Source: an uncultured Bacteroidales bacterium
GTDB taxonomy: Bacteria; Bacteroidota; Bacteroidia; Bacteroidales; Muribaculaceae
DNA length: 7,203 nucleotides
Assembly (NCBI GenBank): GCA_947175585.1
Contig: CAMWNL010000077.1
Coordinates: forward strand, 1 to 7,203
Direction of reading: 5' to 3'
This document shows positions 1 to 6,588 of this stretch, piece after piece; the first letter of the stretch is position 1, and the number at the start of each line of letters is the position of its first letter. The translations under genes and the position numbers were made by a program. The notes beneath the pieces are model-generated. The model was given only the letters and a program-made list of their open reading frames with translations. It did not search any database and was not told where the DNA came from.

Positions 1-1125
1 GATAAGAGGACCGCACTCGGTCATGCCGTAACCGACTGTTAACGGGAAATGTATTTTTAACAGAAATTCTTCCACCTCGGGATTTAATGGAGCACCCCCG
101 ACTATCACCTCTTCGAAATTGCCGCCAAATGCGTCGACGAGTTTTGCCCTGATGCGACTGTAGATGGCTTTGTCGAGCATCGGCACTGAAAGAACCCAGC
201 GTATCGAAGGCTTGGAAATCATCGGTAATATCACCTTTTTATATATTTTCTCAAGGATCAAAGGCACACATATCACCAGCGAAGGTTTGACTTTGCGGAG
301 AGCCGTCAGCAGCAGTTGAGGGGTCGGTTGCCGCCCGAGCACTGTTACATGTGAGCCGGTCGCCATCGGAACCAACATGTCAAATGCGCAAGCATAGGCA
401 TGGGCGAGCGGAAGGAATGAGAGAGCTCTCGACCCTTCATAATGCAATCGGGACCGTAGTCCGAACACTACGTTACCCCAGAGATTACGGTAAGTCAGCA
501 TAACGCCTTTAGAAAAGCCCGTTGTCCCCGACGTATAATTTATTACGGCAGTTTCGTCGTCAGGTCGGGGGGTATATTTTATGTCTGCAGGGGTGAAGCC
601 CTCGGGATAACGTTTGTTAAAGAAGCGTGTCAGTGATTTTATGATCTGTGACGGTGCTCTGCGTTTTCGGTCAGTGTAGCGTCCGGTTCTTTCGGTAATG
701 ACTTTTCTTGATTCGAGTCCTACGACGCAGTTTATTTCAGGCAGTTCGTCAAGATTCATTTTCTCCCAGATGCTTTCATTGATAAACATGACGTTGGCAT
801 CTGAATGATTGATGATGTTCTGGGCATCAACCGGGTTAAAATCGTTGAGTATAGGCACAATTACAGCTCCATAGGTGATTGTGCCCATAAATATCACAAT
901 CCAATTGACAGAGTTGCGTCCCATAAGCGCCACTTTATCACCCGGTTTCACCCCGGCGAGCTCATAGAAGAGATGTAGGCGTGCGATTCGCCTGGCGAGC
1001 GCGCCGTAAGTCATCGTGCGGCTACCATAGTCAGTGAGAGCCGGCAGTGTAAAGTTATTTGAAAAAGACTCCTGATAGATGGTCAGCAAATCAGGATACT
1101 TTGCATAATGCTTGATATCGTCCAT
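1..1125 (-). CDS. Long-chain acyl-CoA synthetase / AMP-binding enzyme, 3'-truncated by window edge
   Basis: An open frame of 375 codons runs from ATG at 1125 to the left edge without a stop, so the C-terminal part is outside the window. Family role: ATP-dependent activation of a carboxylic acid, probably a fatty acid, to an acyl-adenylate and then acyl-CoA, releasing AMP and PPi at the cytoplasmic side of the membrane. Visible adenylation motifs are the phosphate-binding loop NYTSGTTGFSKGVML (residues 196-210), the LPLAHAYA segment (238-245), VGGAPLNPEVEEF (342-354) and GYGMTECGPL (365-374). The order and spacing fit the ANL superfamily, long-chain ligase type. The hinge, the catalytic C-terminal lysine and the small C-terminal domain would lie in the missing portion (roughly 170-230 residues, judged from usual family length). 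Substrate chain length cannot be read from the sequence. It lies 96 bp downstream of adk on the same strand and may be co-transcribed or have its own promoter. Confidence 0.93.
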   Translation of the reverse strand, partial: MDDIKHYAKYPDLLTIYQESFSNNFTLPALTDYGSRTMTYGALARRIARLHLFYELAGVKPGDKVALMGRNSVNWIVIFMGTITYGAVIVPILNDFNPVDAQNIINHSDANVMFINESIWEKMNLDELPEINCVVGLESRKVITERTGRYTDRKRRAPSQIIKSLTRFFNKRYPEGFTPADIKYTPRPDDETAVINYTSGTTGFSKGVMLTYRNLWGNVVFGLRSRLHYEGSRALSFLPLAHAYACAFDMLVPMATGSHVTVLGRQPTPQLLLTALRKVKPSLVICVPLILEKIYKKVILPMISKPSIRWVLSVPMLDKAIYSRIRAKLVDAFGGNFEEVIVGGAPLNPEVEEFLLKIHFPLTVGYGMTECGPLI

Positions 1126-1158
1126 GCCAAATTGGATAAATGTGTATTTATTATAAAA

Positions 1159-1175
1159 CAAACCTGCACAGTGCA
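1159..1175 (-). promoter_or_regulatory. Weak -7-like box overlapping an 11-bp palindrome upstream of the acyl-CoA synthetase
   Basis: On the minus strand CAGGTTTG (1166-1159) differs from the Bacteroidota TAnnTTTG box by one base and would start a leader of roughly 25-30 nt before ATG 1125. It touches TGCACAGTGCA (1165-1175), a 5-bp inverted repeat around one base. The overlap could mark an operator, but both elements are short enough to arise by chance. No clear -33 element is visible. Confidence 0.2.
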
Positions 1176-1221
1176 TTGTTCTATTATGCTGCCGTACAGG
1201 TCTGAATATTGATGGATATGT

Positions 1222-1803
1222 TTAGCCTATCTTTTCGTCGAGCGATTTTTTGATTGAACCGAACACGCTGTTAACGTCACCATTACCATCGATTGCATGA
1301 TATTTACCTTCATTGATGTAGAAGTCACGCAGGGGTGAAGTCTGGTTGTGATATACATTCAGACGCTCGCGGATTGTGTCGATATTGTCGTCTGCGCGAC
1401 CTGATTCCTTGCCGCGTTGAAGCATACGCTTTACAAGATCGTCTTCGTTCACTTCGAGACCGACTACTGCGTGAACTTTTGTTCCGCGCTTGCCGAGCAT
1501 GTCATTGAGTGATTTGGCCTGGTCGATAGTGCGGGGGAAACCGTCAAAGATTACGCCTTTTGAAGTGAGCTCGGGATTGCTGTCAAGGACATCCTCAAGC
1601 ACCTGAATCATGAGGTTATCCGGAATGAGATGTCCCTGAGAGATATATTGATTTGCGATATTACCGAGTTCTGTGCCTTCAGCAATATGGCGACGCAAAA
1701 GTTCGCCGGTCGAAATGTGGTGGAGTCCGTATTCATCAATCAGACGCTCGCTCTGAGTGCCTTTGCCGCTACCCGGAGCTCCAAAAATTACGAGATTTAA
1801 CAT
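1222..1803 (-). CDS. adk: Adenylate kinase (short form, no zinc-type LID)
   Basis: Adenylate kinase, 193 aa, cytosolic: AMP + ATP to 2 ADP. The P-loop GAPGSGKGT is at residues 8-16. AMP-site motifs are ISTGELLR (30-37) and FDGFPRT (86-92). The LID/arginine cluster has R125, R129, the GRADD segment (134-138), R144 and R146. There is no cysteine-rich insertion in the LID, so this is the short variant, and its length is normal for Bacteroidota (about 190 aa). The ATG at 1803 sits just before the P-loop strand and no upstream start is needed. It follows hpt by 61 bp with no terminator or recognisable promoter between them, so a purine-salvage transcript hpt-adk is likely. In many Bacteroidales I recall obgE following adk; here an acyl-CoA synthetase follows instead. 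Confidence 0.98.
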   Translation of the reverse strand: MLNLVIFGAPGSGKGTQSERLIDEYGLHHISTGELLRRHIAEGTELGNIANQYISQGHLIPDNLMIQVLEDVLDSNPELTSKGVIFDGFPRTIDQAKSLNDMLGKRGTKVHAVVGLEVNEDDLVKRMLQRGKESGRADDNIDTIRERLNVYHNQTSPLRDFYINEGKYHAIDGNGDVNSVFGSIKKSLDEKIG

Positions 1804-1864
1804 TATGCCTTGTGTTTGTAATGAAATGTGTACCTGTTGGTTTATTAATCGTTATAAATAATTG

Positions 1865-2404
1865 TCAGTCTTTAAGCACGTAGATGTCGTTGAGGTCTCG
1901 CGCTTTTTCGTTAATGTCGAGTCCGAAACCGATTATAAATTTTTTTGGTATGTTGAACCCGACATAGTCCGGCTTAACCGGCTTTTCAAGAGCTTCGGGT
2001 TTATAGAGGAGAGTGGCTATTTTTATTTCGCTCGGATTCTTCTCCTTGAGGGTGGCGATGAGGTTATGGATGGTGTTGCCGGTGTCGACAATGTCTTCGA
2101 CTATGATGACAGTGCGTCCCTCTATATCTTTTTCGAGTCCCATCAGCTGGCGCACTTTACCTGTGGTGCTGGTGCCTTCATAACTCTTAAGGCGGATGAA
2201 AGCGATTTCTCCGTCAATGCCTTCTGCAGCTCTGAACAGGTCGGATGCAAAAGGAAATGCGCCGTTAAGCACACATAAAAATAGGGGCGATTTGCCTGCG
2301 CAGTCACGCGTTATTTCTTTGCCCAGAGTTTTAATTCTGGCGTCTATTTCTTCTCTCGAAATGTACGGCACGAAAGTCATGCCTTCATATTTCACTTCTT
2401 TCAT
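1865..2404 (-). CDS. hpt: Hypoxanthine(-guanine) phosphoribosyltransferase
   Basis: Purine salvage enzyme: hypoxanthine (or guanine) + PRPP to IMP (or GMP) + PPi, cytosolic. From ATG 2404 it is 179 aa, the normal family size. Motifs: VLNGAFPF (45-52), flexible loop KSYEGTSTTGKV (73-84), PRPP-binding signature VIIVEDIVDTGNT (99-111) with the acidic pair E103-D104 and D107, and the purine-site region KPDYVGF (144-150) followed by GFGLD (159-163). The frame is open to a TTG at 2416 that would add four residues. I prefer ATG 2404 because the predicted -7 box at 2435-2428 would place the transcript start near 2420, leaving almost no leader for the TTG. The gene begins its own unit behind the terminator of the upstream channel gene and probably carries adk with it. 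Hypoxanthine versus xanthine preference cannot be proved from sequence alone. Confidence 0.96.
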   Translation of the reverse strand: MKEVKYEGMTFVPYISREEIDARIKTLGKEITRDCAGKSPLFLCVLNGAFPFASDLFRAAEGIDGEIAFIRLKSYEGTSTTGKVRQLMGLEKDIEGRTVIIVEDIVDTGNTIHNLIATLKEKNPSEIKIATLLYKPEALEKPVKPDYVGFNIPKKFIIGFGLDINEKARDLNDIYVLKD

Positions 2405-2427
2405 CGCAGATTTCAAAAATAATTACG

Positions 2428-2435
2428 CAAAGTTA
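2428..2435 (-). promoter_or_regulatory. Bacteroidota-type -7 box for hpt(-adk)
   Basis: On the minus strand the sequence reads TAACTTTG, an exact TAnnTTTG match, 23 bp before ATG 2404. A start about 7 bases downstream gives a short leader of roughly 15-20 nt. The -33 element is unclear; the best candidate is TTTC at 2455-2452, spaced a little too closely. Its position directly after a terminator supports an independent promoter. Confidence 0.6.
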
Positions 2436-2504
2436 ATCATTTTTTTCGAGTGAAACATCATTTTTTGTCGTTTGGCAACATCTCGTTATAATGTACGTAA
2501 ATAA

Positions 2505-2539
2505 AAAGGACGCGTCTCAAATGTTAAAACGCGTCCTTT
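2505..2539 (-). terminator. Rho-independent terminator of the mechanosensitive channel gene
   Basis: A perfect 11-bp inverted repeat (arms 2505-2515 and 2529-2539, core GGACGCGT/ACGCGTCC) flanks a 13-nt loop. On the minus strand it lies 17 bp after the channel stop codon, and the descending arm runs into TTTTTATTT. It separates the channel gene from the hpt unit. The plus-strand reading has no comparable T-tract. Confidence 0.85.
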
Positions 2540-2555
2540 AGTATGATTTATAATG

Positions 2556-4139
2556 CTAAGCCTTTGTGTCACCTGATTGAGTTTTTGTCTGTGTCGCTTG
2601 TGTGGCGGCCGAGTTTTCGGTCTGAGCCTGTTGCGCGGCGAGATTCTGTGACGTCGTGTTGACTATGACAGTGCGCGGCGGTTGTTTGGGAAGCACACGT
2701 GTCGAAGCCGGTGAGTCGGGAGCTTTAGGATTCTGGAAGAACGGGTAGGGCACGCCGAATACCTCATCGATGTCTCCGCCAGGGCTAAGATAGCCGTCAA
2801 CAACTGTATCACGGCCCGAAGCATATTCAAATGTATAGAGCTGGAAGGCTGAAAGCATCGCTGCAAGGTGTTCGAAAATCGAATCCTGAATTGCCTCATA
2901 AGCAAACCATGCCGAGGTGTTGGCGAAGCAATATACCTGGAAAGGTATGCCGGTTGAGGTCTGAGCGAGGGTCGACACGAAGCAGTCATCTACATGTGAT
3001 ACATGTGGATTGGCGTCAAGCCACATTTTCATATAAGCCCTGAACAGACCGAGGTTGGTGTCGATTGTGCCATTGACGAGTCCGGCAGGATTGTCGACAT
3101 CAGCAACCTGACCTGCGGCTTTCTGCTCAAGTTTCTTGGTTATGAAAGCATCCATAAACGGCACTTTTCTAATATTATCGAGCATCTCGGGAGTTGCGGG
3201 CAACACACTGTCAGCATCAATCATATAGCTGCGGCATACACGTCGGGTGTTGCTCTCAGACATCGAGCGATAGTTGGTAAAACTGCCGCTGACGAGCGAG
3301 TAGGGTGGCAGTGATGTGGTCGTCTTGTCCCAGTTTTCCACTTTAACGGCTGTCAGAGACACTTCAGTGACTGTGCCGTTGGCGTCAGTGCCGTGGACAG
3401 CAATCCAGTCGCCGACATGCAGACTGTCGTTTTCAGATAATTGCACTCCGGCTACAACTCCGAGTATTGTATCTTTAAAGATCAACAGTAATACGGCTGA
3501 AAGACCCGCGAGACCCGCGAGTATAGTTGCAGGTGATTTGTTGACGATAATACAGATTACAACTATGCCGGTTATAATCCACAATATAACTTTGATAAGC
3601 TGAGTGAGTCCTTTTAAAGGCAGTTTCTTCTTGTTTTCACGATTGTCAATGTGTGTCCACACGGCACTGATAAGAGCCGATATTGCAATTGTAACCAGAA
3701 ATGCTATATATATTAATGTAATTCTCGTCAGAATCTCACCGAGATGATTTTTTGATGAAAGGCTGAATTCGATCAATAACAGGAAAACCAGAGGCGGAAT
3801 GGTGCGACACACCTTTGTGAAAAAATTAGCGCCTGTCAGAGCCTGGTAGGTGTCATTGCTCCAGCGTTTTGAGACCTGAGTGACGATAGACAGTATTATC
3901 CATTTGGCGATATAGCCGACGACTAACGCCACTCCTAATACTACGGCTGCATAAAAAATCGAGACTATGGTCTCGTTGTGGTCAAGACCGAAAATTCCTA
4001 ACAGCCAGTCGACTATTTTCATAATCCATGTCGCTACAATGTAGGTGCTACCCGAAGCTGCACCTGCAAAATGCTCGGCATCAATCGGTTTGTCAACCGA
4101 AAACGGTATAAGCGAGGAATCGCAGAGAAGATTAAACAT
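2556..4139 (-). CDS. Mechanosensitive ion channel, MscS superfamily, YbdG (MscM)-like
   Basis: Inner-membrane MscS-superfamily channel, 527 aa, expected to open under membrane tension during hypo-osmotic shock. Hydrophobic segments lie near 58-86, 113-127, 136-161, 178-199 and the pore-lining helix 203-234 (PATILAGLAGLSAVLLLIFKD then GVVAGVQL). The beta-domain follows with VGDWIAVHG (242-250), VKVENWDKTTTSLPPYSLVS (265-284) and FTNYRSMSES (287-296), which closely resembles E. coli YbdG as I remember it. A cytoplasmic domain with NLGLFRAYMKMWL and FANTSAW-FAYEAIQ motifs also matches YbdG. It exceeds YbdG (about 415 aa) through an N-terminal extension of about 40 residues, insertions in the cytoplasmic domain, and a Q/T/A-rich tail (489-527). 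The start is uncertain: M40 (4022) aligns better with YbdG's N-terminus and would give 488 aa. No good Shine-Dalgarno precedes either start. The gene is single, divergent from the peptidase operon and ended by its own terminator. Confidence 0.93.
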   Translation of the reverse strand: MFNLLCDSSLIPFSVDKPIDAEHFAGAASGSTYIVATWIMKIVDWLLGIFGLDHNETIVSIFYAAVVLGVALVVGYIAKWIILSIVTQVSKRWSNDTYQALTGANFFTKVCRTIPPLVFLLLIEFSLSSKNHLGEILTRITLIYIAFLVTIAISALISAVWTHIDNRENKKKLPLKGLTQLIKVILWIITGIVVICIIVNKSPATILAGLAGLSAVLLLIFKDTILGVVAGVQLSENDSLHVGDWIAVHGTDANGTVTEVSLTAVKVENWDKTTTSLPPYSLVSGSFTNYRSMSESNTRRVCRSYMIDADSVLPATPEMLDNIRKVPFMDAFITKKLEQKAAGQVADVDNPAGLVNGTIDTNLGLFRAYMKMWLDANPHVSHVDDCFVSTLAQTSTGIPFQVYCFANTSAWFAYEAIQDSIFEHLAAMLSAFQLYTFEYASGRDTVVDGYLSPGGDIDEVFGVPYPFFQNPKAPDSPASTRVLPKQPPRTVIVNTTSQNLAAQQAQTENSAATQATQTKTQSGDTKA

Positions 4140-4239
4140 AATGACTTAATAAATGATGAATACTATATAATCTACAAGCGAGTCCATGGTTTTGTTCGTT
4201 CAAGCGATGTCAATGACTCAAATTTTAAGTTATCATTTT

Positions 4240-4270
4240 TTCGTTAATCTATTAGAATTTCTTACTTTTG
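4240..4270 (+). promoter_or_regulatory. Bacteroidota-type promoter of the peptidase operon
   Basis: TACTTTTG at 4263-4270 matches the -7 consensus TAnnTTTG exactly. A TTCG at 4240-4243, in a T-rich stretch, sits 19 bases upstream at the usual -33 spacing but matches TTTG only loosely. The start would fall near 4277, giving an A/T-rich leader of about 20 nt before ATG 4298. Confidence 0.6.
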
Positions 4271-4297
4271 CAATCAGCAAATTACTTTACTTAAAAT

Positions 4298-5494
4298 ATG
4301 AAAAAACTTATCGCATCGGCGCTTGCGCTGACAACTATCCTGGGAGCCTCTGCGGCTGACCCGGCCAAGGCTGAGAAAGACTCTGTCGCAGCCCTCAAGT
4401 TTACTGACATTATCACTATACCGATCACTTCGGTCAAGAATCAGAGCAAGTCAGGCACATGCTGGTGCTTTGCCGGCACATCGTTTTATGAAAACGAAAT
4501 CCGCAAAGCCGGCGGTGATTCTCTTGACTTGTCAGAAATGTATTCTGTGCGTCACTGCTATGCTGACAAGGCGGATAAATATGTGCGCACTTATGGTAAG
4601 ATAAATTTTGCTGCCGGTGGTTCGGCTCTCGACGTTCCCTATGTGTGGTCGCGTTACGGAGCTATTCCCGAAGAAGTTTACTCCGGCTTGCAGTATGGCG
4701 AGGACAAGCATAATCACGGCGAGCTAGACGCTACGCTTAAAGGCTATGTCGATGCTATTGTCAGGAAACCTAACCGCCGGGTTTCGACCGCGTGGCGCGA
4801 GGGGCTCGACGGTATTCTCGATGCCTACTTGGGCAAAGTGCCTGAAACTTTTGAATATAACGGTAAGACTTACACACCGCAGTCTTTCGCTGCATCGCTC
4901 GGCATATCTCCCGATAATTACATAGCGCTCACCTCGTTTACCCATCATCCGTTCTATCAGCCTTTCGACCTCGAAGTGTCTGATAACTGGCTTTGGGCCG
5001 ACTATCAGAATGTGCCTCTCGACGAGATGCGCGCGGTCGTAGACAACGCACTCGCCAATGGCTATACAGTCGTCTGGGCAGCCGATGTGAGCGAACCCGG
5101 TTTCAAATGGAAAGAAGGTAAGGCGACGATGCCGGCCGACACTAAGGAAGATCTGAAAGGAACCGAGCTCTCGCGTTGGGTCAAGCTTGATGAAGATAAG
5201 TCTGATAACAAGGAAGAAGCTAAAGCTCCTGAAGAAATCACTGTTACCCAGGAGTCACGTCAGGCTATGTTTGACCGTCAGGAGACCACCGACGACCATG
5301 GCATGGAGATTGTGGGTCTCGCCGAGGACCAGTATGGCAACAAATATTATAAGGTGAAGAACTCATGGGGTACTGATCAGATTTATGACGGTTTCCTCTA
5401 TGTCTCTATGCCTTATTTTGATGCCAAGACCATGGATATCTACGTCAATAAAAAGGCTGTTCCCAAAGAAATCGCCAAGAAACTCGGCCTCTGA
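4298..5494 (+). CDS. Exported C1-family cysteine peptidase (bleomycin hydrolase / aminopeptidase C-like)
   Basis: Papain-fold cysteine peptidase of the C1B (PepC/bleomycin hydrolase) type, 398 aa. Residues 1-20 form a Sec signal peptide (KK, then a hydrophobic run to LGASAA, cleavage near residues 19-20), so it acts outside the cytoplasm, probably in the periplasm. No lipobox is present. The catalytic set is complete: oxyanion Q49 (VKNQSKSGTCWCFAG), nucleophile C55, H334 in TTDDHGMEIVG and N355 in VKNSWG. The TTDDHGM and F-D-x-x-x-T patterns are typical of C1B. A charged K/E/D-rich stretch lies around residues 290-315. The region after N355 is about 43 residues, shorter than the roughly 60 I recall for human and yeast bleomycin hydrolase, so C-terminal-arm-dependent aminopeptidase action is uncertain. 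The position 57 cysteine next to the nucleophile (CWC) is uncommon. It is the first gene of an operon with the phosphoesterase 10 bp downstream. Confidence 0.93.
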   Translation: MKKLIASALALTTILGASAADPAKAEKDSVAALKFTDIITIPITSVKNQSKSGTCWCFAGTSFYENEIRKAGGDSLDLSEMYSVRHCYADKADKYVRTYGKINFAAGGSALDVPYVWSRYGAIPEEVYSGLQYGEDKHNHGELDATLKGYVDAIVRKPNRRVSTAWREGLDGILDAYLGKVPETFEYNGKTYTPQSFAASLGISPDNYIALTSFTHHPFYQPFDLEVSDNWLWADYQNVPLDEMRAVVDNALANGYTVVWAADVSEPGFKWKEGKATMPADTKEDLKGTELSRWVKLDEDKSDNKEEAKAPEEITVTQESRQAMFDRQETTDDHGMEIVGLAEDQYGNKYYKVKNSWGTDQIYDGFLYVSMPYFDAKTMDIYVNKKAVPKEIAKKLGL

Positions 5495-5504
5495 TTATCT
5501 GCCT

Positions 5505-6011
5505 GTGAAAAAAATAGGTATCCTTTCTGACACCCACAGTTGTTGGGATGATCGATTCGCTATCCACTTTAAGGATTGCGATGAGATCTGGCATGCCGGT
5601 GATGTCGGCGATATCTCGGTAATTGCCCGTCTTGAGTCGGTGTGTCCGCTTGTGAGAGCTGTCAGGGGTAATATTGATCATGGTCAGGTGTTGCGCCGTT
5701 GTCCGGAGATTGAAATTTTTGATGTCGAAGGCGTTAAAGTGTGGATGACCCATATCGGCGGTTACCCCGGGCGCTATGCTCCGGGGGTGAGACGGATGCT
5801 GATCGATGCACGGCCTCAGCTGATGGTTGCCGGTCACAGTCATATTCTGAAAGTGCAGTATGATAAGGAGCTTTCGCTGCTCCATATCAATCCCGGAGCA
5901 GCCGGCTATCATGGCTGGCAACGCGAACGCACTCTCATGCGCCTCACTATAGACAACGGAGATATCAAGGATCTTGAAGTCATCGAACTTGGAAAAGCAA
6001 AATTAGGATGA
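5505..6011 (+). CDS. YfcE/MJ0936-family metallophosphoesterase
   Basis: Small calcineurin-like metallophosphoesterase, 168 aa, cytosolic, expected to hydrolyse phosphodiesters with two bound divalent metals; the physiological substrate is unknown. All metal ligands are visible: D9 and H11 (ILSDTHS), D33 (HAGDVGD), N56 (RGNID), H83 (THIGG), and H111 and H113 (GHSH), followed by the family's NPGAAG segment. The length is normal for YfcE-like proteins (about 160-180 aa). The start is GTG at 5505: the motif-bearing strand KKIGILSDTH begins right after it, there is no nearby in-frame ATG, and the frame further upstream only overlaps the end of the peptidase gene. It lies 10 bp after the peptidase stop and overlaps the next gene by ATGA, which points to translational coupling in one transcript. 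No signal peptide is seen, so it is the cytosolic member of an otherwise exported operon. Confidence 0.93.
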   Translation: MKKIGILSDTHSCWDDRFAIHFKDCDEIWHAGDVGDISVIARLESVCPLVRAVRGNIDHGQVLRRCPEIEIFDVEGVKVWMTHIGGYPGRYAPGVRRMLIDARPQLMVAGHSHILKVQYDKELSLLHINPGAAGYHGWQRERTLMRLTIDNGDIKDLEVIELGKAKLG

Positions 6012-6508
6012 AACAATTATTGATTATTTTAATCTTTGCCGGCATCATGATTAGTTGTAAGACTTCAGAGGCAAATTATCGGGCGGCCTATGACAAAGCT
6101 GTCGCCGCGCGTGATGCTGAAGACGGTAAAGAGACAATCTATGGCGGCGAGCAGCGCCGTCTGAACCAAAACTTTATCATCAGCGGCAATGACACTATCC
6201 CGGTAAATGTTAAAATGGTGTCGGTCGAGACAGAGAAAGGTGCGCCGGTTCCGACATTACATAAATTTATGGTTGTCGCCGGGCAGTTCAAACAGAAGTT
6301 CAACGCCATGTCGCTTTGCAAGCGTCTTGTCGAGGCCGGCTATGCCGATGCGGCGGTAGTCCGTACAGCCGAGCCATATTATTATGTGGTTGCGTCTTCT
6401 TTCGATAAAATCACTGAAGCTGACTCAGCGATGGCTGACCTTAAGAAAAAGGCTCCGGTCGCGATGAAAGATCCCGTGCCGTTTATCTTGCGCGATCCGC
6501 GGAAGTAA
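6008..6508 (+). CDS. SPOR-domain lipoprotein
   Basis: Envelope lipoprotein, 166 aa. The N-terminus MKQLLIILIFAGIMIS-C17 is a lipoprotein signal with an acceptable lipobox (MISC). After a polar linker (about 18-84), residues 85 to about 150 form a SPOR domain: HKFMVVAGQFKQKFNAMSLC, then KRLVEAGYADAAVVR, and YYYVVASSFDKITEA. SPOR domains bind glycan strands lacking stem peptides at division septa and remodelled walls, so a cell-wall or division-associated role is plausible but not shown. The mature cysteine is followed by KTSE, compatible with anchoring in the outer membrane. The ATG at 6008 overlaps the phosphoesterase stop (ATGA), and the operon terminator begins 20 bp after its stop. It is similar in size to other small Bacteroidales SPOR proteins; I cannot assign a specific partner. 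Confidence 0.9.
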   Translation: MKQLLIILIFAGIMISCKTSEANYRAAYDKAVAARDAEDGKETIYGGEQRRLNQNFIISGNDTIPVNVKMVSVETEKGAPVPTLHKFMVVAGQFKQKFNAMSLCKRLVEAGYADAAVVRTAEPYYYVVASSFDKITEADSAMADLKKKAPVAMKDPVPFILRDPRK

Positions 6509-6527
6509 TCGGCATAAATATGAAAAA

Positions 6528-6576
6528 AACAAGAGTGAAAAATCGAGCGCATCATGACTCATTTTTCACTCTTGTT
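6528..6576. terminator. Bidirectional intrinsic terminator between convergent genes
   Basis: A perfect 16-bp inverted repeat (6528-6543 and 6561-6576, AACAAGAGTGAAAAAT and its complement) encloses a 17-nt loop. On plus it is followed by ATTTTAT after the SPOR gene. On minus the stem's terminal bases run on into a seven-base T tract (complement of 6523-6529) after the proline-rich gene. It serves both transcripts. Confidence 0.88.
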
Positions 6577-6588
6577 ATTTTATCCGGC

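Noticed and set aside
1126..1221. Imperfect inverted repeat CCTGTAC/GTGCAGG on the minus strand as an attenuator or terminator after adk
   Set aside because: It has only seven pairs including a G-U, a long loop and a T-run interrupted by other bases; too weak to call.
1862..2453. Long plus-strand open frames opposite hpt
   Set aside because: They are antisense shadows of hpt, have no recognisable motifs and lack a promoter; hpt has full family motifs.
3502..3519. Direct tandem repeat of AGACCCGCG inside the channel gene
   Set aside because: It encodes the LAG-LAG part of the pore helix. The segment appears to have the same length as in E. coli YbdG (from memory), so it reflects Gly/Ala-rich pore coding rather than a recent duplication.
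4219..4227. Minus-strand TAAAATTTG as a -7 box for the channel gene
   Set aside because: The spacing is TA-3-TTTG instead of TA-2-TTTG, and the leader would be about 75 nt with no -33 element. The channel promoter is probably within 4140-4297 but cannot be placed.
5445..5921. 158-codon minus-strand open frame opposite the metallophosphoesterase
   Set aside because: It is a shadow of a gene that has every metal ligand in place; the translated frame shows no domain.
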